A stretch of DNA of 62,000 bases from assembly GCF_037975245.1 (NCBI RefSeq), contig NC_092568.1, positions 34,962,501 through 35,024,500 on the forward strand. Direction: 5' to 3'. A program made the translations under genes and the position numbers. This stretch comes from Apostichopus japonicus. Taxonomy: Eukaryota; Echinodermata; Holothuroidea; Aspidochirotida; Stichopodidae. Below are positions 60,101-62,000 of this stretch, one piece after another. Below the pieces are notes generated by a model. It was not told the origin of the DNA and ran no database searches. It saw only the letters and a list, made by a program, of their open reading frames with translations. Every line of letters begins with the position of its first letter. The stretch's first letter is position 1.

Positions 60101-60670
60101 ACTTTTGGACTTAAGCGAAAAAGTAAGCTGTGGCCTTTCTTGTTGCCATAGCTGCAAATTTGTTGTGCCCGCGTGAGGTTAGAACGTATGCACCGACCGT
60201 CCGTACGGTCAATGTACACTGCGTGTACTATACATGCACTACACGCCACATATATCAATACAGTCATACCATTCAAGGCAATCAACCTTAGCCGTTCGGT
60301 AGGCCTCTGTTGGATTGGATTTAATCGGATTAAACGAAGCGATAAAGTAGGAATTAATTTTATTTTTGTAATTGCAGTGACCCAGTTAATTTCGGATAGA
60401 TTCAACGATATTTTTAAACAAATACATCAATATTAAGTTAAAATTAGCCTCACTTAGTCCTTTGATTGTTTAGTAATCTCGCAAGTTATGGAACGGGGTC
60501 ACTTCAACGTTAGTAATAATAAAGGCTAACTTTAAGTTGCGAGTGAATTTGCTTCGCAGATTTCAGAATTAGTTTCAAAAACATGGAGAGGGCTATAGTT
60601 CACTAGTTGTTTTCTTTTTGTTGATGTCATATGTTATATACCATCCTATTCAACTTACAAGGCAACAAAC
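57190..60670. other. 3.5-kb stretch, no gene seen
   Basis: AT-rich. A lone CCTGTGCACGCCACTG end closes near 58281 without a visible partner. C-tract near 58928-58939. ORFs of 106 codons (57650-57970, plus) and 114 codons (60061-60405, minus) have no recognised motif and non-ATG first codons are likely; I do not call them genes. Confidence 0.4.
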
Positions 60671-60683
60671 CCGCCATCTTTGG
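60671..60683 (+). promoter_or_regulatory. YY1-type element near the possible start of the right-edge gene
   Basis: CCGCCATCTTTGG matches the YY1 core (CCGCCATNTT). In animal promoters such sites often lie at or just after the transcription start, in the orientation seen here. Four bases downstream is ATGTTTTG (60687-60694) followed by GTGACC. Used as an 8-nt coding exon, it would join exon 61343 in frame. The donor is weak, so this is a proposal only. Confidence 0.3.
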
Positions 60684-60694
60684 CGAATGTTTTG

Positions 60695-61342
60695 GTGACC
60701 AGTAAATAGTCTAACATAGGTAAAGGCTATATGTTATCTTATGTTAGGCTAGACCTTTGTCTTCGGCGTTCGGGAATGACGTCATAATAAAAATGCAAAC
60801 AATCCTAGCCTAACGTAACAAACTGCATGATGATTGCTAGCCTAGCCGAACTACTTTTCACAAGATCGATCGACCCATGCAGTTTTGCATTTTCGTTGTT
60901 AAAGCCTAGGCCTAAAGGTATTTTATCAAACATAAGTGCATTCGTTTAACTAAATGTTCATTTTATATTTTGTACTTGCGATCCTAGCCGATTCTTGGCT
61001 TTATTGACTTTAAACCCCCAAATCTACAACAAAATATACATGTTTACACAGTCATAACGAAAGATAATTTGCAAACATTATATTTGCATAGATTAAATTG
61101 GCTTAGGCCTAGGCCTGTAGGCTATAGATCGATTTTTTAAATGTTTCATGTGAGGTTTTACATCATATATATATGTTGGGGGGGGGGGGGTTGAATATAT
61201 TTGTTTTTGTCATTTTAAATATATTTTGTCTGATTCTTATATTATATAATATAAAAATCAGACAAAGTAATGTATAAAACTCATAATATGAGGTTTAAAT
61301 ATATTTAAGTTTTTGTTTTTATTGTCTTGCTTTTTTTTGTAG
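60695..61342 (+). other. Putative first intron of the right-edge gene
   Basis: Rich in TAGGCCTA words (60738-60750, 60904-60912, 61103-61116), with a G12-type run near 61178-61190. It ends in a long T-rich tract and TTTTTTTTGTAG, an excellent 3' splice site. Confidence 0.4.
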
Positions 61343-61425
61343 TAATGGCCTCTTATATTTTAATGCCCATGATTGTAAATCTAAGGATCTTAAGAAGATG
61401 AGCTACAGTTCCTTTATTGAAGAAA
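61343..61425 (+). CDS. Coding exon A of an unidentified gene
   Basis: Bounded by TTTTTTTTGTAG on the left and A|GTATAG on the right. Open frame (one base completes a preceding codon): NGLLYFNAHDCKSKDLKKMS then YSSFIEE, ending with one base of the next codon. Its end phase fits exon B exactly (A + TC = ATC). A long pyrimidine acceptor, an open frame and phase agreement support a real exon. I do not recognise the protein. Hydrophilic, Lys/Asp/Ser-rich, no obvious motif. Too short to appear as an ordinary ORF. Confidence 0.6.
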
Positions 61426-61738
61426 GTATAGTATATAAAAGAATTAATAAATGCTTAATCTATATGTCTAACCTCTAAAGTTAAACTGGGTGGAAAAAGT
61501 TTGACATTTAAAAGAAATTTGCAAGTTGACATTCAGACATGTTGGATGCTTCTTTTAGCCTAGACCTAGGCTAGCCTACTATCTTTCATCCCTTCCCATA
61601 ACTGCTGAAGCCCTAGGGTATACTTGAATATCAAAGTCTTGTAATTTTCCAATGTTTAGAAGACCACTAAATAGCCTAAACTTCTTTACTTGGGTGGGGT
61701 TTGCACTTTCAATTCTAATGAGTAGATTTATTTATTAG

Positions 61739-61939
61739 TCTTTAAGATTGAAAATGACAATTTCACCACTGATGTCATTGCAAGTACTGTGTGTTCGGAA
61801 GAGGTACTTCCCAAACTCCTTTTCATTTTGGAAAAGGGGGAAACTTTGATGTCGTCTGATGAAAAGTTGTATGTAGCGAGGAATGTAAACTCACACTACT
61901 GTGTCACAAATGATTGCAAACACATTGTTGGGATGTTTA
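61739..61939 (+). CDS. Coding exon B of the same unidentified gene
   Basis: The acceptor TTTATTTATTAG precedes it. The donor is A|GTAAGT, the consensus. The 201-bp open frame (two bases, 66 codons, one base) reads FKIENDNFTTDVIASTVCSE, then EVLPKLLFILEKGETLMSSD, then EKLYVARNVNSHYCVTNDCK and HIVGMF. Amphipathic helical segments are likely (EEVLPKLLFILEKG, DEKLYVARNV). Joined to exon A through a 313-bp GT-AG intron it gives about 94 residues in frame. No family recognised. The gene continues past the window's right edge. Confidence 0.65.
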
Positions 61940-62000
61940 GTAAGTCTTGACCTCCAATGCTTTGGGAGACTGCTGTATTTCTAAAGCATAAATAATTATT
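61940..62000 (+). other. Start of the following intron
   Basis: Begins GTAAGTCTTGACC after exon B. In-frame translation beyond the donor meets a stop within three codons, which supports splicing here. Confidence 0.55.

Noticed and set aside
60061-60405. 114-codon minus-strand ORF overlapping an 87-codon plus-strand ORF
   Set aside because: No recognisable motif in either; overlapping open frames on both strands argue for chance.

Overview
The window is eukaryotic, AT-rich and gene-poor. It is dominated by transposable elements (TEs) and simple repeats. Candidate genes carry GT-AG introns, and there is no operon structure. The TE set (a THAP9/P-element-type DNA transposon, a Penelope-like retroelement, tRNA-derived SINEs, two LINE types and many short 8-bp-TSD DNA elements) fits an invertebrate animal genome. 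The frequent TAGGCCTA words and long (TA)n arrays suggest a marine deuterostome such as an echinoderm; that assignment is inference, not proof.

Only two loci look like host genes. (1) On the minus strand at 47099-49021 a 640-codon ORF is much richer in G+C than its surroundings. It encodes a basic N-terminus, a possible TIR-like alpha/beta domain (about residues 89-190) and a long Ser/Pro-rich tail with SH3- and 14-3-3-type motifs. It may be the last exon of a larger gene, and a poly(A) signal lies just beyond it. (2) On the plus strand at the right edge, two exons (61343-61425 and 61739-61939) have good splice sites and compatible phases. They form the start of a gene that runs out of the window. 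A YY1-type promoter motif and a possible 8-nt first coding exon lie near 60671-60694.

Region by region: 0-15 kb holds small DNA transposons, a head-to-head SINE pair, a 74-bp minisatellite (6087-6490), a TA-rich mosaic (10.4-11.2 kb), a 60-bp minisatellite (12.2-12.5 kb) and a LINE 3' end (13.5-13.9 kb). At 14.8-19.7 kb a degenerate GATAC/GATAT satellite is interrupted by nested TEs: a DNA transposon (15461-19038) contains a Penelope-like element (16324-18735) with a 17-bp TSD, which contains an 822-bp hAT-like element (17422-18243). At 20.8-21.3 kb there is a CpG-rich block. At 22.3-26.5 kb sits a decayed 4.2-kb P-superfamily element with perfect 8-bp TSDs, and a 789-bp relative with the same type of ends lies at 29972-30760. 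At 29.9-31.8 kb is a second nested DNA-transposon composite, followed by a 43-bp near-perfect palindrome and an L1-like LINE tail. At 34.8-38.3 kb there are two minisatellites. At 39.6-40.8 kb a SINE has been amplified into a tandem array of about 373-bp units. A 308-bp (ATC)n tract lies at 42.15 kb. From 43 to 62 kb there are (TA)n arrays, further small DNA elements and the two gene loci.

The most notable structural theme is that several TE families with different terminal inverted repeats share one architecture: 8-bp TSDs, 13-20 bp TIRs containing GGGGCG or GGCGGNG, and long homopolymeric G or C tracts placed just inside the TIRs. Two of these families also share a subterminal GCGGAGCG hairpin module. 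This looks like a co-mobilised set of non-autonomous elements. All family assignments come from motifs read by eye, with no database search.
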